Positions 1 through 9,032 of a stretch of DNA of 64,000 bases are shown here, one piece after another; within the stretch, counting starts at the first letter, position 1; every line of letters starts with the position of its first letter. The DNA lies in NCBI GenBank assembly GCA_041390125.1, contig JAWKQN010000012.1:1-64000 (forward strand), in the 5' to 3' direction. Origin of the DNA: Gemmatimonadota bacterium. Its GTDB lineage: Bacteria; Gemmatimonadota; Gemmatimonadetes; Longimicrobiales; Gaopeijiaceae. The notes beneath the pieces are model-generated. The model ran no database searches and was not told the DNA's origin. It saw only the letters and a program-made list of their open reading frames with translations. The translations under genes were made by a program, and so were the position numbers.

Positions 1-816
1 GAAGACGATCTCGTGGCAGCCGATGCCCTTTCCCTGCACGACGGTCTCCGTGACGAAGCCACGCGGCTCCACGAAGGCCTGTTGCGCCTCCACGGTGGCG
101 TACTCGTAGGGAAACCCTCCCACCCAGTCTTCGATGTCGTGCCAGCGGCTCATGCCACGCCGACCGTCCTGATAGCGCGTCCAGAGCCGCAGATAATCGA
201 GAGGCCGGCGATGCCGCACGGCGCTCAGGACGTTGTGGGCCTCGTAGGGCAGCATGGCCGCCATCGCGAAGGGCGGCTGGAGCATGCGGGGAAGCTTGAC
301 GTAGGTCCGCTTCACGTGCCACCAGGCGCGGCTCTCGCGGCCGCGGTCCGCATAGATGGCCAGGAAGAAGCGGCCGCCCGGGGCCACCCGCGCCGCCGCG
401 TTCTCGATCGCCTTCCACATGTTGCCGGTGTGGTGCAGGACCCCCCAGGCGTACACGATGTCGAAGGTGCCCAGGGAGGCCATGAAGCTGTCATCCAGCA
501 CCGAGCCCCGCGTCACGACCCAGTCGGGGTCGTCGGGGAAGTACCGACGTCGCAGCTCCTGCGTGCAGCCCACGGAGTTGGGATCGAAGTCGAAGGAGCG
601 GACCTTTGCGCCCAGGCGGCGAGCCACCAGGCTGGAGAGGCCGCTGCCGGACCCGATGTCCAGGAACGAGAGCCCCGACAGGTCGTCGGTGCCGAGGACC
701 CCGACGAAGGCCCGCTCCGCGTTCTCGATTCGCTCGTCGTTCAGCACCGAGAGGAACCGCCGCCAGTTCTCACCGAACTGGAAGCGTTCCTCGAGGGGCG
801 TCTCCTGGACCGTCAC
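1..816 (-). CDS. Class I SAM-dependent methyltransferase, C-terminus cut by window edge
   Basis: Leftward gene that runs off the window; 272 codons are visible. It begins at a GTG preceded by a strong ribosome site (GGAGGAGG, a few bases upstream). Residues about 51-60 form the SAM-binding motif I (FLDIGSGSG), followed by an acidic strand end near residue 80 (FDFDPNSVG) and a motif-IV-like FDIVYAWGVLHH. This is the Methyltransf_11/25 fold, seen directly. The substrate cannot be read from the sequence. The neighbour just upstream on the same strand is a sulfotransferase, so a role in decorating a surface or secreted glycan or lipid is possible but is inference only. Confidence 0.8.
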   Translation of the reverse strand, partial: MTVQETPLEERFQFGENWRRFLSVLNDERIENAERAFVGVLGTDDLSGLSFLDIGSGSGLSSLVARRLGAKVRSFDFDPNSVGCTQELRRRYFPDDPDWVVTRGSVLDDSFMASLGTFDIVYAWGVLHHTGNMWKAIENAAARVAPGGRFFLAIYADRGRESRAWWHVKRTYVKLPRMLQPPFAMAAMLPYEAHNVLSAVRHRRPLDYLRLWTRYQDGRRGMSRWHDIEDWVGGFPYEYATVEAQQAFVEPRGFVTETVVQGKGIGCHEIVF

Positions 817-906
817 TCGCCTCCTCCGCGAGTCGGGGGATCGTTGGGGCGCCGGATCTTCAAGTTCCGCGCCCGGGGCCCGCGGGGCCAGCCCTCGCGG
901 CGTGAT

Positions 907-1890
907 TCAGTCACCGGCGTACGCATCGGGCACATCCGCTGCGAAGAGGGAGGCGTCGGCGAGGCGCCGGCCCAACGGAGTGCGGCGCTTGGTCCACTGA
1001 CGCAGCCCATAGTAGCCGTGATAGAGGCGTGTCCAGGCCCGGGAGCCGGCCGCCGGGGCCTCGTGGGGATACCCGTAACGGTCGAGTCCCCGCGCCAGCG
1101 CACCCTCCAGGGCCCGGGCCTCGGCGGGCTCCAGCGAGCGGCGCCAGCGCCCCACGAAGCCGCCCTCCGCCTGGGGGAAGGACGTGTTGGGTCGCGCGAC
1201 GGACCCCACGGCGCCGGCCAGGATGCGGTCGTAGGGCAGGTCGTGTCCGATGAAGACACCCACGTCCTCGAGGGTGGCTTCGGGCCGCTCCACGAGGTCC
1301 TCGTACCGGACGACCCGGTAGGCCGGGCCCAGGCGCGCCCCCTGCCGGGCGCCCTCCAGCACCATCCACTCCCAGGCCGCGGCCGCCGCGAACGCAGCCC
1401 GACGGCGATCGCCCGGGAGGGGGCGGATCCAGCCCTGCTTCTCCAGGGACAACGCCACGTCGCGTCCGTCGCGGATCACGTGCAGGAACCGCGCGTCCGG
1501 CAGGCTGCGGCCGATCTGCTCCAGGTGGAGGAGATGGGCAGGCGTGCTCTCGGCCCACCTTGGCACGCCCTGTCGGTCGGCCATCATCTCCATGACCAGT
1601 CGCAGGAAGCTCCCGGCGTCGTGGAAGTCGTCCACCCGGTCCCGCACCTCGGCGGCGTCCAGACCGGACAGGCGGAGCATCACGCCCCCGAGCCACAGGT
1701 CCAGGAGTCGTTCGCGGTTCCGGCGCTGGCGCAGGTCGCCGGCGTAGGGGGCCAGCGAGTTGAAGACGTGCGTCTCGGTCCGGTAGTTCACGAAGTCGCC
1801 GGTCGACAGCAGCATGTGGTACAGCAGCGTCGTGCCCGAGCGTGGAGATCCCACGACGAACACCGGGGCGGTCGCACGTGCGCTGGACAT
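907..1890 (-). CDS. PAPS-dependent sulfotransferase family protein
   Basis: The 327-residue reading from the ATG at 1890 begins shortly before the 5'-phosphosulfate-binding loop GSPRSGTTLL (residues about 14-23), the signature of sulfotransferases that use PAPS. A second motif, FLHVIRDGRDVALS, matches the 3'-phosphate-binding region (R...S). A longer start at 1947 would be TTG and adds only a low-complexity extension, so 1890 is preferred. The enzyme would transfer sulfate to a hydroxyl or amino group of a carbohydrate, lipid or protein; the acceptor is unknown. It lies 90 bases upstream of the methyltransferase on the same strand and is divergent from the FAD/Fe-S dehydrogenase at 2085. Confidence 0.82.
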   Translation of the reverse strand: MSSARATAPVFVVGSPRSGTTLLYHMLLSTGDFVNYRTETHVFNSLAPYAGDLRQRRNRERLLDLWLGGVMLRLSGLDAAEVRDRVDDFHDAGSFLRLVMEMMADRQGVPRWAESTPAHLLHLEQIGRSLPDARFLHVIRDGRDVALSLEKQGWIRPLPGDRRRAAFAAAAAWEWMVLEGARQGARLGPAYRVVRYEDLVERPEATLEDVGVFIGHDLPYDRILAGAVGSVARPNTSFPQAEGGFVGRWRRSLEPAEARALEGALARGLDRYGYPHEAPAAGSRAWTRLYHGYYGLRQWTKRRTPLGRRLADASLFAADVPDAYAGD

Positions 1891-2084
1891 GGGTCGGGGA
1901 CAGGACTCCGCGGCGGGAAGGCGTCGGAACGGCCGGAACCGGAGCAATATACAGACCCCGGCCCGGCCCGGTCGGACGGAGCCGGTGTGGCGTGGGGACC
2001 GCCGGCCCGGGTCCTGCCGTGCGCTCCGGTGCGCCGGGGCCTGGAAGCCCCTACTCTGAAGCGATTCCCGGACCGGACCCCCGC

Positions 2085-4988
2085 GTGAACGGACGAACTT
2101 CCGCCGACCGCCAGTCGCGCGCGCTCGCCGCTCGCCTGCGTCGCCATCACGGCGGCGAGGTGCACGCCGACCGCATCACCCGTGGCATGTACGCGACGGA
2201 CGCGTCCATCTACCAGGTGTTCCCGCTCCTGGTGGCGATGCCGCGCGACACCGCGGACATCGCGGCCGCGCTCGAGCTGGCGCGCGCCGAAGGGGTGCCC
2301 GTCACGCCGCGGGGCGCCGGGACGTCCCAGGCCGGACAGGCCATCGGACCCGGGCTCGTGCTGGACGTCAGCCGCCATCTGCACGGCATCACGCACGTCG
2401 ATCGCGCCTCGCGTACCGCCCGCGTCCAACCCGGCCTGGTGCTCGACACGCTCAATCGGGCGCTCCGGCCCGAAGGCCTGTTCTTCCCCGTGGACGTCTC
2501 CACGGCCAGCCGCGCCACGCTGGGGGGGATGGCCGGCAACAACTCCGCCGGCGCCCGGTCGATCGTGTACGGGCACATGGTGGAGAACGTGCGCGCCCTG
2601 CACGCGGTCCTCCCGGACGGCACCACCGGGGTGTTCCGCACGCGCCGGGGCGGCGAGGCCGGCAGCGCCGGCGCCGCGGACCGCGTCCGCGGGCGCATCG
2701 CCGCGCTGCGGGCACGCGAGAGCGGCGAGCTCGAGCGCCGGCTGCCTGCCGTCGCGCGCCATGTGGCCGGCTACGCGCTGCATCGCGTCGAGCCCGACGG
2801 CCGGGGCCTCGGCGACGTGTTGGTGGGCTCGGAGGGTACGCTGGCCTTCTTCACCGAGCTCGAGCTGGCCCTGGCACCGCTCCCGGCGCACCGGGTTCTC
2901 GGCGTCTGTCGCTTCCCCTCGCTGGCGTCCGCGCTGTCCTCCGTGCCGGCCCTGCTCGAGCTGGGTCCGAGCGCGGTGGAGCTGGTGGATGGCACCGTCG
3001 TCGAACGGGCCTGGGCCCTCCCGCTGTTCCGGGCCACCGTGGAGCGGCTCGCGCGCAACGGAAGCCCGGCATTGCTGTTCGTGGAGTTCGCCGGTGCGGA
3101 GCGGGATCGCGTGCTCCGCCGACTCGATGCGCTCGCGGAGCTGCTGGCCGACCGCGGGCTGCCAGGTGCGATGGTGCGTGCCGAGACGCCCGACTTCCAG
3201 GAGTCCATCTGGGCCCTGCGGCGAGCCGGCATGAACCTCGTCACCGCCACCCGTGACGATCGCAAGCCGGTGTCGTTCCTGGAGGACTGTGCCGTGCCTG
3301 TCGAGCGGCTCGCGGACTACGCCGAACGGGTCACCGCCATCTTCGACCGCGAGGGTCTGGCGGGCACGTGGTATGCGCACGCTTCGGTGGGCTGTCTGCA
3401 CGTGCGACCGGCGCTCGACCTGAAGCAGCCGGAGGATCGCACCCGAATGCGGCGCGTGGCCGAGTCGATCCTCGACGTGGTCCGGGATCTCGGTGGGAGC
3501 CACTCCGGAGAGCACGGCGACGGGCGACTGCGCTCCGAGTTCCTGGCACCCATGCTGGGAACGCGTCTGACCGACGCCTTCCGCGAGATCAAGCGGACGT
3601 TCGACCCGCGCGGCCTGCTGAATCCGGGCGTGATCGTCGATGCGCCCGCGATGGACGCTCCGGAGCTGTTGCGCTTCGGGTCCGGGTACGGGGAGCTGCC
3701 CGTGCATACCGGTCTGGAGTGGGGGGAGTGGGGCTCCTTCCAGCGTGCCACCGAGGCGTGCAACAACAACGGCGCTTGCCGCAAGCGGGCGCCCGGCGTG
3801 ATGTGTCCCAGCTACCGCGTGACCGGAAACGAGTGCGACGTGACGCGCGGCCGCGCCAACACGCTGCGCCTCGCGCTCTCGGGTCAGCTCGGTGGGGACG
3901 CCCTGACCGACGACGAGGTGGCGCGCACACTGGCGCTCTGCGTGGGCTGCAAGGCCTGCCGGCAGGAATGCCCCGCCGGGGTGGACGTGGCGCGCATGAA
4001 GGTGGAGGTGCTCCATCAGCGTCGTCTGGCGGGTAAGCTACCCGTGCGCGCACGCCTGTTCGGGCACCTGCCGCGGGCGGCTTCCTGGCTGGGCCAGGCT
4101 CCGCGCCTCGCGGCTGCGGCGACCCGGTCGCGCCTGCTGACCGGCCTGCTGGAACGCGCCGTCGGCATCGCGCGCCTGGACGCCTTCCCGCACTGGGCGG
4201 CGCGCCCCTGGTCCGAGCGGGAGCTCGGCCCCGGCCGGGCCGGCGCGGACGGTCGGGAGGTCCTGCTGTTCGTCGACACCTTCACGCGCTGGTTCGAGCC
4301 GGAGAATGCGCGCGCCGCCACCCGGGTGCTGCGCCGGGCCGGCTACGAGGTCAGGGCGGTGGAACGTCCCCAGGGAGAGCGACCGCTTTGTTGCGGGCGC
4401 ACCTACCTGAGCGTGGGGATGGTGGAGGAGGCGCGCGTGGAGGCACGGCGCTTCCTGCAGGCCCTGGCCGAAGCGGCGGCCCGTTCCGTGCCGGTGGTCG
4501 GCCTCGAACCCTCGTGCGTGCTCACCATGCGGGACGAGTGGCCGGCTCTGGTCGGCGCGCACGATGCGGGCGCGGTGCCGGCACGCCTGATCGACGAGTT
4601 CCTCGTGCAGGAGCGCGACGCCGGACGCCTCACGCTGCCTCTGTCGACTGCGCCAGCCCGGGGCGTGCGCGTGCACGCCCACTGCCATCAGAAGGCGTTC
4701 GGACTGGAGCCCGCCACGCTCGACCTGCTCCGGCTGGTGCCCGACCTGCGGGTGGAGCGGCTCGCCACCGGATGCTGCGGGATGGCCGGCTCGTTCGGGC
4801 ACGAGCGGGAGCACGTGGACGTGTCGCGTGCGATGGCCGGGCTGGAGCTCGTTCCCCTGCTCGACGGTCTGGGCGAGGGGGAGCGCGTCGTGGCCAACGG
4901 CACCAGCTGTCGACACCAGATCCGGGATGTCACCGGCCGGGAGGCCCTGCACGTCATCCGGGTGCTGGACGAGGCGAGCGGGGGCTGA
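2085..4988 (+). CDS. FAD-binding and [4Fe-4S] D-2-hydroxyacid dehydrogenase (GlcD-GlcF/YdiJ type fusion)
   Basis: A 967-residue protein from a GTG at 2085. Longer readings cross into untypical sequence. Residues about 45-230 are the PCMH-type FAD-binding domain (RGAGTSQAGQ near 77-86), then the FAD-oxidase C-terminal domain with HSGEHGDGR near 475. Next is a ferredoxin-like segment with CNNNGACRKRAPGVMCPSY near 558 and CVGCKACRQECP near 618. Two CCG domains (CCGRTYL near 768, CCGMAGSFGHE near 896) close the protein. This fuses what glycolate oxidase splits into GlcD/E and GlcF, as in E. coli YdiJ. It probably oxidises a D-2-hydroxyacid (D-2-hydroxyglutarate, D-lactate or glycolate) and passes electrons to the quinone pool. 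The exact substrate is undetermined. Confidence 0.88.
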   Translation: MNGRTSADRQSRALAARLRRHHGGEVHADRITRGMYATDASIYQVFPLLVAMPRDTADIAAALELARAEGVPVTPRGAGTSQAGQAIGPGLVLDVSRHLHGITHVDRASRTARVQPGLVLDTLNRALRPEGLFFPVDVSTASRATLGGMAGNNSAGARSIVYGHMVENVRALHAVLPDGTTGVFRTRRGGEAGSAGAADRVRGRIAALRARESGELERRLPAVARHVAGYALHRVEPDGRGLGDVLVGSEGTLAFFTELELALAPLPAHRVLGVCRFPSLASALSSVPALLELGPSAVELVDGTVVERAWALPLFRATVERLARNGSPALLFVEFAGAERDRVLRRLDALAELLADRGLPGAMVRAETPDFQESIWALRRAGMNLVTATRDDRKPVSFLEDCAVPVERLADYAERVTAIFDREGLAGTWYAHASVGCLHVRPALDLKQPEDRTRMRRVAESILDVVRDLGGSHSGEHGDGRLRSEFLAPMLGTRLTDAFREIKRTFDPRGLLNPGVIVDAPAMDAPELLRFGSGYGELPVHTGLEWGEWGSFQRATEACNNNGACRKRAPGVMCPSYRVTGNECDVTRGRANTLRLALSGQLGGDALTDDEVARTLALCVGCKACRQECPAGVDVARMKVEVLHQRRLAGKLPVRARLFGHLPRAASWLGQAPRLAAAATRSRLLTGLLERAVGIARLDAFPHWAARPWSERELGPGRAGADGREVLLFVDTFTRWFEPENARAATRVLRRAGYEVRAVERPQGERPLCCGRTYLSVGMVEEARVEARRFLQALAEAAARSVPVVGLEPSCVLTMRDEWPALVGAHDAGAVPARLIDEFLVQERDAGRLTLPLSTAPARGVRVHAHCHQKAFGLEPATLDLLRLVPDLRVERLATGCCGMAGSFGHEREHVDVSRAMAGLELVPLLDGLGEGERVVANGTSCRHQIRDVTGREALHVIRVLDEASGG

Positions 4989-5000
4989 CGAGCAGGGGGG

Positions 5001-5513
5001 CTAGCCCAGCGCCACGAGCGTGCCCAGCGCGATGATCCACCCCGCCAGCACGTCCCCCGGGTAGTGCACGCCGAGGTAGCTGCGGGACAGCCCCACCAGG
5101 ACGGCGGCGGCGACCAGCAGGGCTCCCCAGGCCGGCGGGAGAGCGGTCGCGAGCGGGAGCGCCACCGAGAGCGAGGAGGTGGCGTGGCCGGACGGGAAGC
5201 TGAAGCGGTCCGGCGCGGCGATGAGCGAGACCAGGCCCACGGGGAGGCTCGGCCGTGCCCGCACCACCGTGCGCTTGAGCAGCTGCACCACGAGGTGGGA
5301 GACGACGAGCGTGAGGAGTGCGAGTTGGCCTGCGGTCCGCAGCCCTGGCACCGCGCCGGAGGCGAGCAGCAAAGCGACCGGGATCACGAAGACCGCGTCG
5401 CCCAGTCGCGTCAGCACTCGCATGGACCGATCGAGCCGCGGTCGGCGGCGCACGATCAGCGCGAGGAGGAGCTGTTCGTCGGTCTGGCGCAGCCAGAGAA
5501 GCCAGGCGGCCAT
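5001..5513 (-). CDS. PAP2-family lipid phosphatase
   Basis: A 170-residue membrane protein with all three PAP2 signature blocks: K80xxxxxxRP (KRTVVRARP), PSGH at 107-110 and SRxxxxxHxxxD at 143-154. Several hydrophobic segments surround them. It should dephosphorylate a lipid phosphate such as phosphatidic acid, phosphatidylglycerol phosphate or a polyprenyl diphosphate at the membrane. The start ATG at 5513 overlaps the stop of the upstream glycosyltransferase as TGATG, so the two are translationally coupled; that decides the start over a longer reading from 5576. The coupling to a GT4 enzyme suggests a shared glycolipid pathway (inference). Confidence 0.88.
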   Translation of the reverse strand: MAAWLLWLRQTDEQLLLALIVRRRPRLDRSMRVLTRLGDAVFVIPVALLLASGAVPGLRTAGQLALLTLVVSHLVVQLLKRTVVRARPSLPVGLVSLIAAPDRFSFPSGHATSSLSVALPLATALPPAWGALLVAAAVLVGLSRSYLGVHYPGDVLAGWIIALGTLVALG

Positions 5514-6691
5514 CAGAGGACTCCCAGGAGGGGGTGGATCTCGGTGGAGCTGGGCGCGGGACGTTCGGGGTCGCACGCCTCCTCGTAGTGCCCGAGGAGA
5601 CCGTCCAGGATCACGGCCCAGTCGAGACCCAGGGCCAGGCGCCGGGCACCGTGGGCGAGACGGAGCCGACGGAGTGGATCCCGCAGCAGATCGATGCAGG
5701 CGGTGGCGAAAGCGGCCGCGTCACGCGGTGGGACGAGGACCCCGGTGACGTCGGGCTGCACGAGATCGGTGACTCCACCCCGGGCCGGGGCCACGACCGG
5801 AAGACCGCTGGCGAGCGCCTCCGCGACCACGTTGCCGAACGTCTCCGTATCCGAGGGGAAGACGAAGACGTCCCCGATCGCGTAGGCCTCGGCCAGCTCG
5901 ATGCCGGTGCGGTATCCCGTGAACGAGACGCCCGCGGGCGCCGTCGCACGCAGCGTGGGCGCAAGCGGCCCGTCTCCGACCAGCACCAGCGCCACGCGCT
6001 CGCCCAGCGCCGCCCGGACGAGCGGCCAGGCATCCAGGAGCACGTCCAGCCGCTTCTCGGGGGCGAGGCGGCCGACGTAGACCATCACGTGCTCGGCGCC
6101 GGGCGCGAGCTGCTCCCGCAACGCTTCGCTCCGGCGAACAGGCGAGAAGCGATCTGCGTCCACACCACGCGGCCAGATCCGCAACCGGTCGTGGAAGCCA
6201 CGGGTGCGCAGTTCGGTCAGCGTGGCCGAGCTGGGACAGAAGGTGAGCCGGGCCGGGCGGTGGAACGCGCGGAACCCGCGCCAGAGCGCGCCCTCCAGAC
6301 GGCCGAACCCGTACCCCGCCAGATACTCCGGCATGTTGGTGTGGAAGGATGTGACGAGGGGAACTCCGGCGCGCAGCGCCCACTGACGTCCGGACCAGCC
6401 CAACGGCGCTTCCGTGGCGACGTGCACCAGGTCCGGTGCGAAGGCCTCGAGCGCGCGCTTCCCCGCCCGGTCCAGGAAGCGCAGGATCTGCAGCTCCGGG
6501 TAGACGGGCAGCGGCACACCGGGCGCGCGATGGTGATAGGTGGCGCGCGTCTCGACTGCAGCGCCCACGCGCGGGCCGGCCAGGAAGACGTCGTGTCCTC
6601 GGGCCGCAACGTGCTCCACGAGGCGTCCCAGGGTGCGGGCCACGCCGTTGATGGTCGGCGGGTAGGTGTCGGTGAAGATCGCGATCCGCAT
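5513..6691 (-). CDS. GT4 (GT-B fold) glycosyltransferase, SqdX/mannosyltransferase-like
   Basis: A 392-residue protein starting MRIAIFTDTYPPTINGVA, the typical N-terminus of GT4 enzymes that make sulfoquinovosyl-, glucosyl- or mannosyl-diacylglycerols. The middle carries SFHTNMPEYL and WPRGVDADRFSP. The C-terminal donor domain has YVGRLAPEKRLDVLLDA and the E-x7-E-like stretch around FVFPSDTETFGNVVAEALASG. It overlaps the downstream PAP2 gene by one base (TGATG). The best guess is a lipid glycosyltransferase (SqdX, DGDG-synthase-like or phosphatidylinositol mannosyltransferase-like); the sugar and acceptor cannot be read. A second GT4 gene diverges from it across 246 bases. Confidence 0.85.
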   Translation of the reverse strand: MRIAIFTDTYPPTINGVARTLGRLVEHVAARGHDVFLAGPRVGAAVETRATYHHRAPGVPLPVYPELQILRFLDRAGKRALEAFAPDLVHVATEAPLGWSGRQWALRAGVPLVTSFHTNMPEYLAGYGFGRLEGALWRGFRAFHRPARLTFCPSSATLTELRTRGFHDRLRIWPRGVDADRFSPVRRSEALREQLAPGAEHVMVYVGRLAPEKRLDVLLDAWPLVRAALGERVALVLVGDGPLAPTLRATAPAGVSFTGYRTGIELAEAYAIGDVFVFPSDTETFGNVVAEALASGLPVVAPARGGVTDLVQPDVTGVLVPPRDAAAFATACIDLLRDPLRRLRLAHGARRLALGLDWAVILDGLLGHYEEACDPERPAPSSTEIHPLLGVL

Positions 6692-6937
6692 GCGGCCGCC
6701 CGGCCCGGGCGGGCATCGCCCGGGGCTCGCCTTGAGGATCGGCGGACGGCATCACCGGCCGAACGCCACGGTGTCTCCGTCCGGTTGCGCTTCGGGGTAC
6801 GGCGCGGGGCGTTGGAGTGGCAGCCGGATACCGCGCCGTGACGAGATCGCAGCAAAGGGTGCGGCCGGCCCGGTTCTTACACGTCGGATACCGCGCGGTG
6901 ACCGATCGGCATCCCGGGCCCGGTAGGTTCCGCCCCC
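6692..6937. promoter_or_regulatory. Divergent intergenic region between two GT4 genes
   Basis: This 246-base spacer separates two divergently read GT4 genes and carries a pair of near-identical 25-base elements (see the repeat entry). No clear sigma-70 boxes were recognised. It probably holds promoters for both genes. Confidence 0.4.
6825..6909. repeat. Pair of 25-bp direct repeats exactly 60 bp apart, each around a GC-rich palindrome
   Basis: Copy 1 at 6825-6849 and copy 2 at 6885-6909 share CGGATACCGCGC(C/G)GTGAC followed by a similar GATCG-like end. Copy 2 contains the perfect palindrome ACCGCGCGGT (6890-6899); copy 1 has one mismatch in it. The spacing is 60 bp, close to six helical turns, so a dimeric regulator could contact both on one DNA face. 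They lie just upstream of the rightward GT4 gene at 6938. Confidence 0.55.
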
Positions 6938-8143
6938 ATGGACCCTACGTCATCGGCTCGCCTGCGCGTGTTGGACGTCACCACCTTCTTCGCTCCCGCG
7001 AGTGGTGGCGTGCGTACCTACCTCGAGAGCAAGGGCGCAGCCCTGGCCCGACGGGGTCTGGACCACACGATGGTCGTGCCGGACGCGGACAGCGGCTCCG
7101 CGTTCGAGCACGGCACCCGCATCCATCGGGTCAGGAGCCCGCGCATCCCGTTCACACCCGGATATCGGCTGCTCCTGGCTCCCTTCGGTCTGCAGAACGT
7201 GATCGAGGCGGAGCAGCCGGACGTGATCGAGGTGGGGAGCCCCTTCGTGGCTCCCTTCCTGACGTGGTGGGCCACGGCGCGAGCGCCTGTGCCCACCGTG
7301 GGCTTCTATCACGCGGACCTGGTGCGGGCCTACGCGGAGCCGCTCAGCAAAGGACTGGATGAGCTCGCACGCGAGCGGGTCCGACGCTCCGTGGGTCGCT
7401 ACGTGCGCGCCGTCTACTCCCGCTTCGACGTCACGGTCGCGGCGTCCGCCTCGGTGGCCCGCGACCTCGTCGCGTTCGGACTCGGCAACGTCGAGTGCAT
7501 CCCGCTCGGCGTGGACCTGGAGCGGTTCACACCGGGACGCCGTCGCAACCTCCTGCGCGGCCGGGTGGGCTGTGAGGTGACGCGCCGGATCGGGCTGTTC
7601 GCGGGCCGGCTCGCACCCGAGAAGGAGCTCGATGTCGTGCTCGATGCGCACGCGCTGCTCGACCCTGCGACCCGACCGTTCCTGGTCCTGATCGGAACCG
7701 GCCCGGACCAACAGGCGCTGCGCGCGCGGGCGGCCGAGCAGGGCCATGTCTGCGTGCTCCCGTTCGTCGCCGATCGGGCTGCGCTGGCCGATCTCTACGC
7801 CGACGCCGACTTCTACGTCGCGTCGGGCCCGGGCGAGACGTTCGGGCTGTCGGTGGGGGAGGCGATGGCGAGCGGGCTGCCGGTGCTGGGTGTCGACAGC
7901 GGGGCCGTGCCCGACCGGATCGGAAGCACCGCGTGCGGGTGGCTCTACCGACGGGGCGACGTAGCGAGCTGTGCGGAGGGGCTGTTCGCGGCCGCGCAGG
8001 CTGGGTCGCCCCGTCGTACGGCGGTGGTGCGATCGCACGCGGAGCAGACCCTGTCGTGGGAGATCACCTTCGACCGGCTCACCGACCTGTATCGGCGCCT
8101 GGCGCGCTCGGGACGGGACGCCCGCAACGCAGTGCCGGCCTGA
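6938..8143 (+). CDS. GT4 glycosyltransferase
   Basis: A 401-residue GT-B glycosyltransferase. The N-terminal domain starts with LRVLDVTTFFAPASGGVRTY (a GGVRTY loop typical of family 4). The C-terminal half has IPLGVDLERFTPGRR, FAGRLAPEKELDVVLDA and the donor-site stretch GPGETFGLSVGEAMASG. It resembles the neighbouring divergent GT4 (5513-6691) but is clearly a different paralogue. It is followed four bases later by a flippase-like membrane protein, so it probably builds a glycolipid or glycan intermediate. Sugar donor and acceptor are unknown. Confidence 0.85.
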   Translation: MDPTSSARLRVLDVTTFFAPASGGVRTYLESKGAALARRGLDHTMVVPDADSGSAFEHGTRIHRVRSPRIPFTPGYRLLLAPFGLQNVIEAEQPDVIEVGSPFVAPFLTWWATARAPVPTVGFYHADLVRAYAEPLSKGLDELARERVRRSVGRYVRAVYSRFDVTVAASASVARDLVAFGLGNVECIPLGVDLERFTPGRRRNLLRGRVGCEVTRRIGLFAGRLAPEKELDVVLDAHALLDPATRPFLVLIGTGPDQQALRARAAEQGHVCVLPFVADRAALADLYADADFYVASGPGETFGLSVGEAMASGLPVLGVDSGAVPDRIGSTACGWLYRRGDVASCAEGLFAAAQAGSPRRTAVVRSHAEQTLSWEITFDRLTDLYRRLARSGRDARNAVPA

Positions 8144-8147
8144 CCGC

Positions 8148-9032
8148 GTGAGCGTCGCAGGTCACCTGCTGGCGCTGGCGCTGGTCCTGGCCGACGTCCT
8201 GGCGCGTGGTGCACGGTTGCGGGCGCCACTGCGGGCCTTCGGTTCCCCTCTTTCGTTGCGCCACGTCGTGGCCGTACAGCTCGTCGGGGAAGCCGCGGGC
8301 ACCGTCACGCCCGGGCGCGTCGGAAGCGACCCGGCGCGCCTCCTGCGGCTGCGCGGGCACGGCGTCCCCGTCGCGGTGTCCTGGTCGTCGTTCGCCGTGG
8401 AGAACGCGGTGGAGGCCCTGCTCCTGTTGGTCGTCGCCGTGGTCCTGGTGGTACTGCCCGGTCAACGACTGCTGGCCGGCGCGCTCGCCGCGTACGCGGT
8501 CTGCGTGCTCGCCCTCTGGCTGGGAGGGCTCGCGGCCGGGCGCTCTCTCGGCTCCCGCCCCCCCGGGTGGTGGACGCGCGCCGGGCTGCGGGCTGCCCGC
8601 TGGGACCGGGCCCGTCGGACCGGCCGCGGCCTGCGTGCGCTGGGGGGCCTGCACCGAGGGGTCGCAGGGGTGGCCATCCCGGCGTCCATGGTGCGTGTCG
8701 CCACCCGGGCGGCGCTCCTCCCCGTGCTGCTGTCCACGACGCCCTGGAGGCGCCCCGACCTCGCGGTGTGGTCGCTGCTGCTCTGCTACCTGGGGGCGGC
8801 CGCACCCGTCCCGGGCGCGTTGGGGGTGGTGGAGGCGGGGGTGTGGCTGGGAGCGGGAGGGGAGGCGGCGTTCGCGCCTGCCCTGCTGCTCTGGTGGCGC
8901 GTCTATTCGAGCTATGGACCCGCGCTGGCCGGCGCCGGAATCGCGGTCCTCACGTCCAGGGCCTTCCGCCCGCGCGCAGCGGCGGCGCGCATCTCACGCA
9001 GGCGCCGCAGGGTCACCGCCGTGTTGGGGTGA
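8148..9032 (+). CDS. Lysylphosphatidylglycerol synthase-type (UPF0104/AglD) integral membrane protein
   Basis: A 294-residue protein from GTG at 8148, four bases after the preceding glycosyltransferase stop. It has about six to seven hydrophobic helices and the conserved stretch VQLVGEAAGTVTPGRVGSDPARLLRL, characteristic of the LPG synthase transmembrane region (AglD/MprF flippase-like) family. A later PVPGALGVVEAGV block also matches this family. It likely flips or modifies a lipid made by the adjacent glycosyltransferase. The C-terminal tail is very arginine-rich. Its last 121 bases overlap the convergent phospholipase C-like gene, which is unusual in this otherwise compact region. Confidence 0.72.
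   Translation: MSVAGHLLALALVLADVLARGARLRAPLRAFGSPLSLRHVVAVQLVGEAAGTVTPGRVGSDPARLLRLRGHGVPVAVSWSSFAVENAVEALLLLVVAVVLVVLPGQRLLAGALAAYAVCVLALWLGGLAAGRSLGSRPPGWWTRAGLRAARWDRARRTGRGLRALGGLHRGVAGVAIPASMVRVATRAALLPVLLSTTPWRRPDLAVWSLLLCYLGAAAPVPGALGVVEAGVWLGAGGEAAFAPALLLWWRVYSSYGPALAGAGIAVLTSRAFRPRAAAARISRRRRRVTAVLG

Noticed and set aside
13..2088. Long rightward open frame of about 690 codons over the methyltransferase and sulfotransferase genes
   Set aside because: High GC produces long antisense frames. Its translation is low-complexity with no family motif, while the opposite strand carries clear SAM and PAPS motifs.
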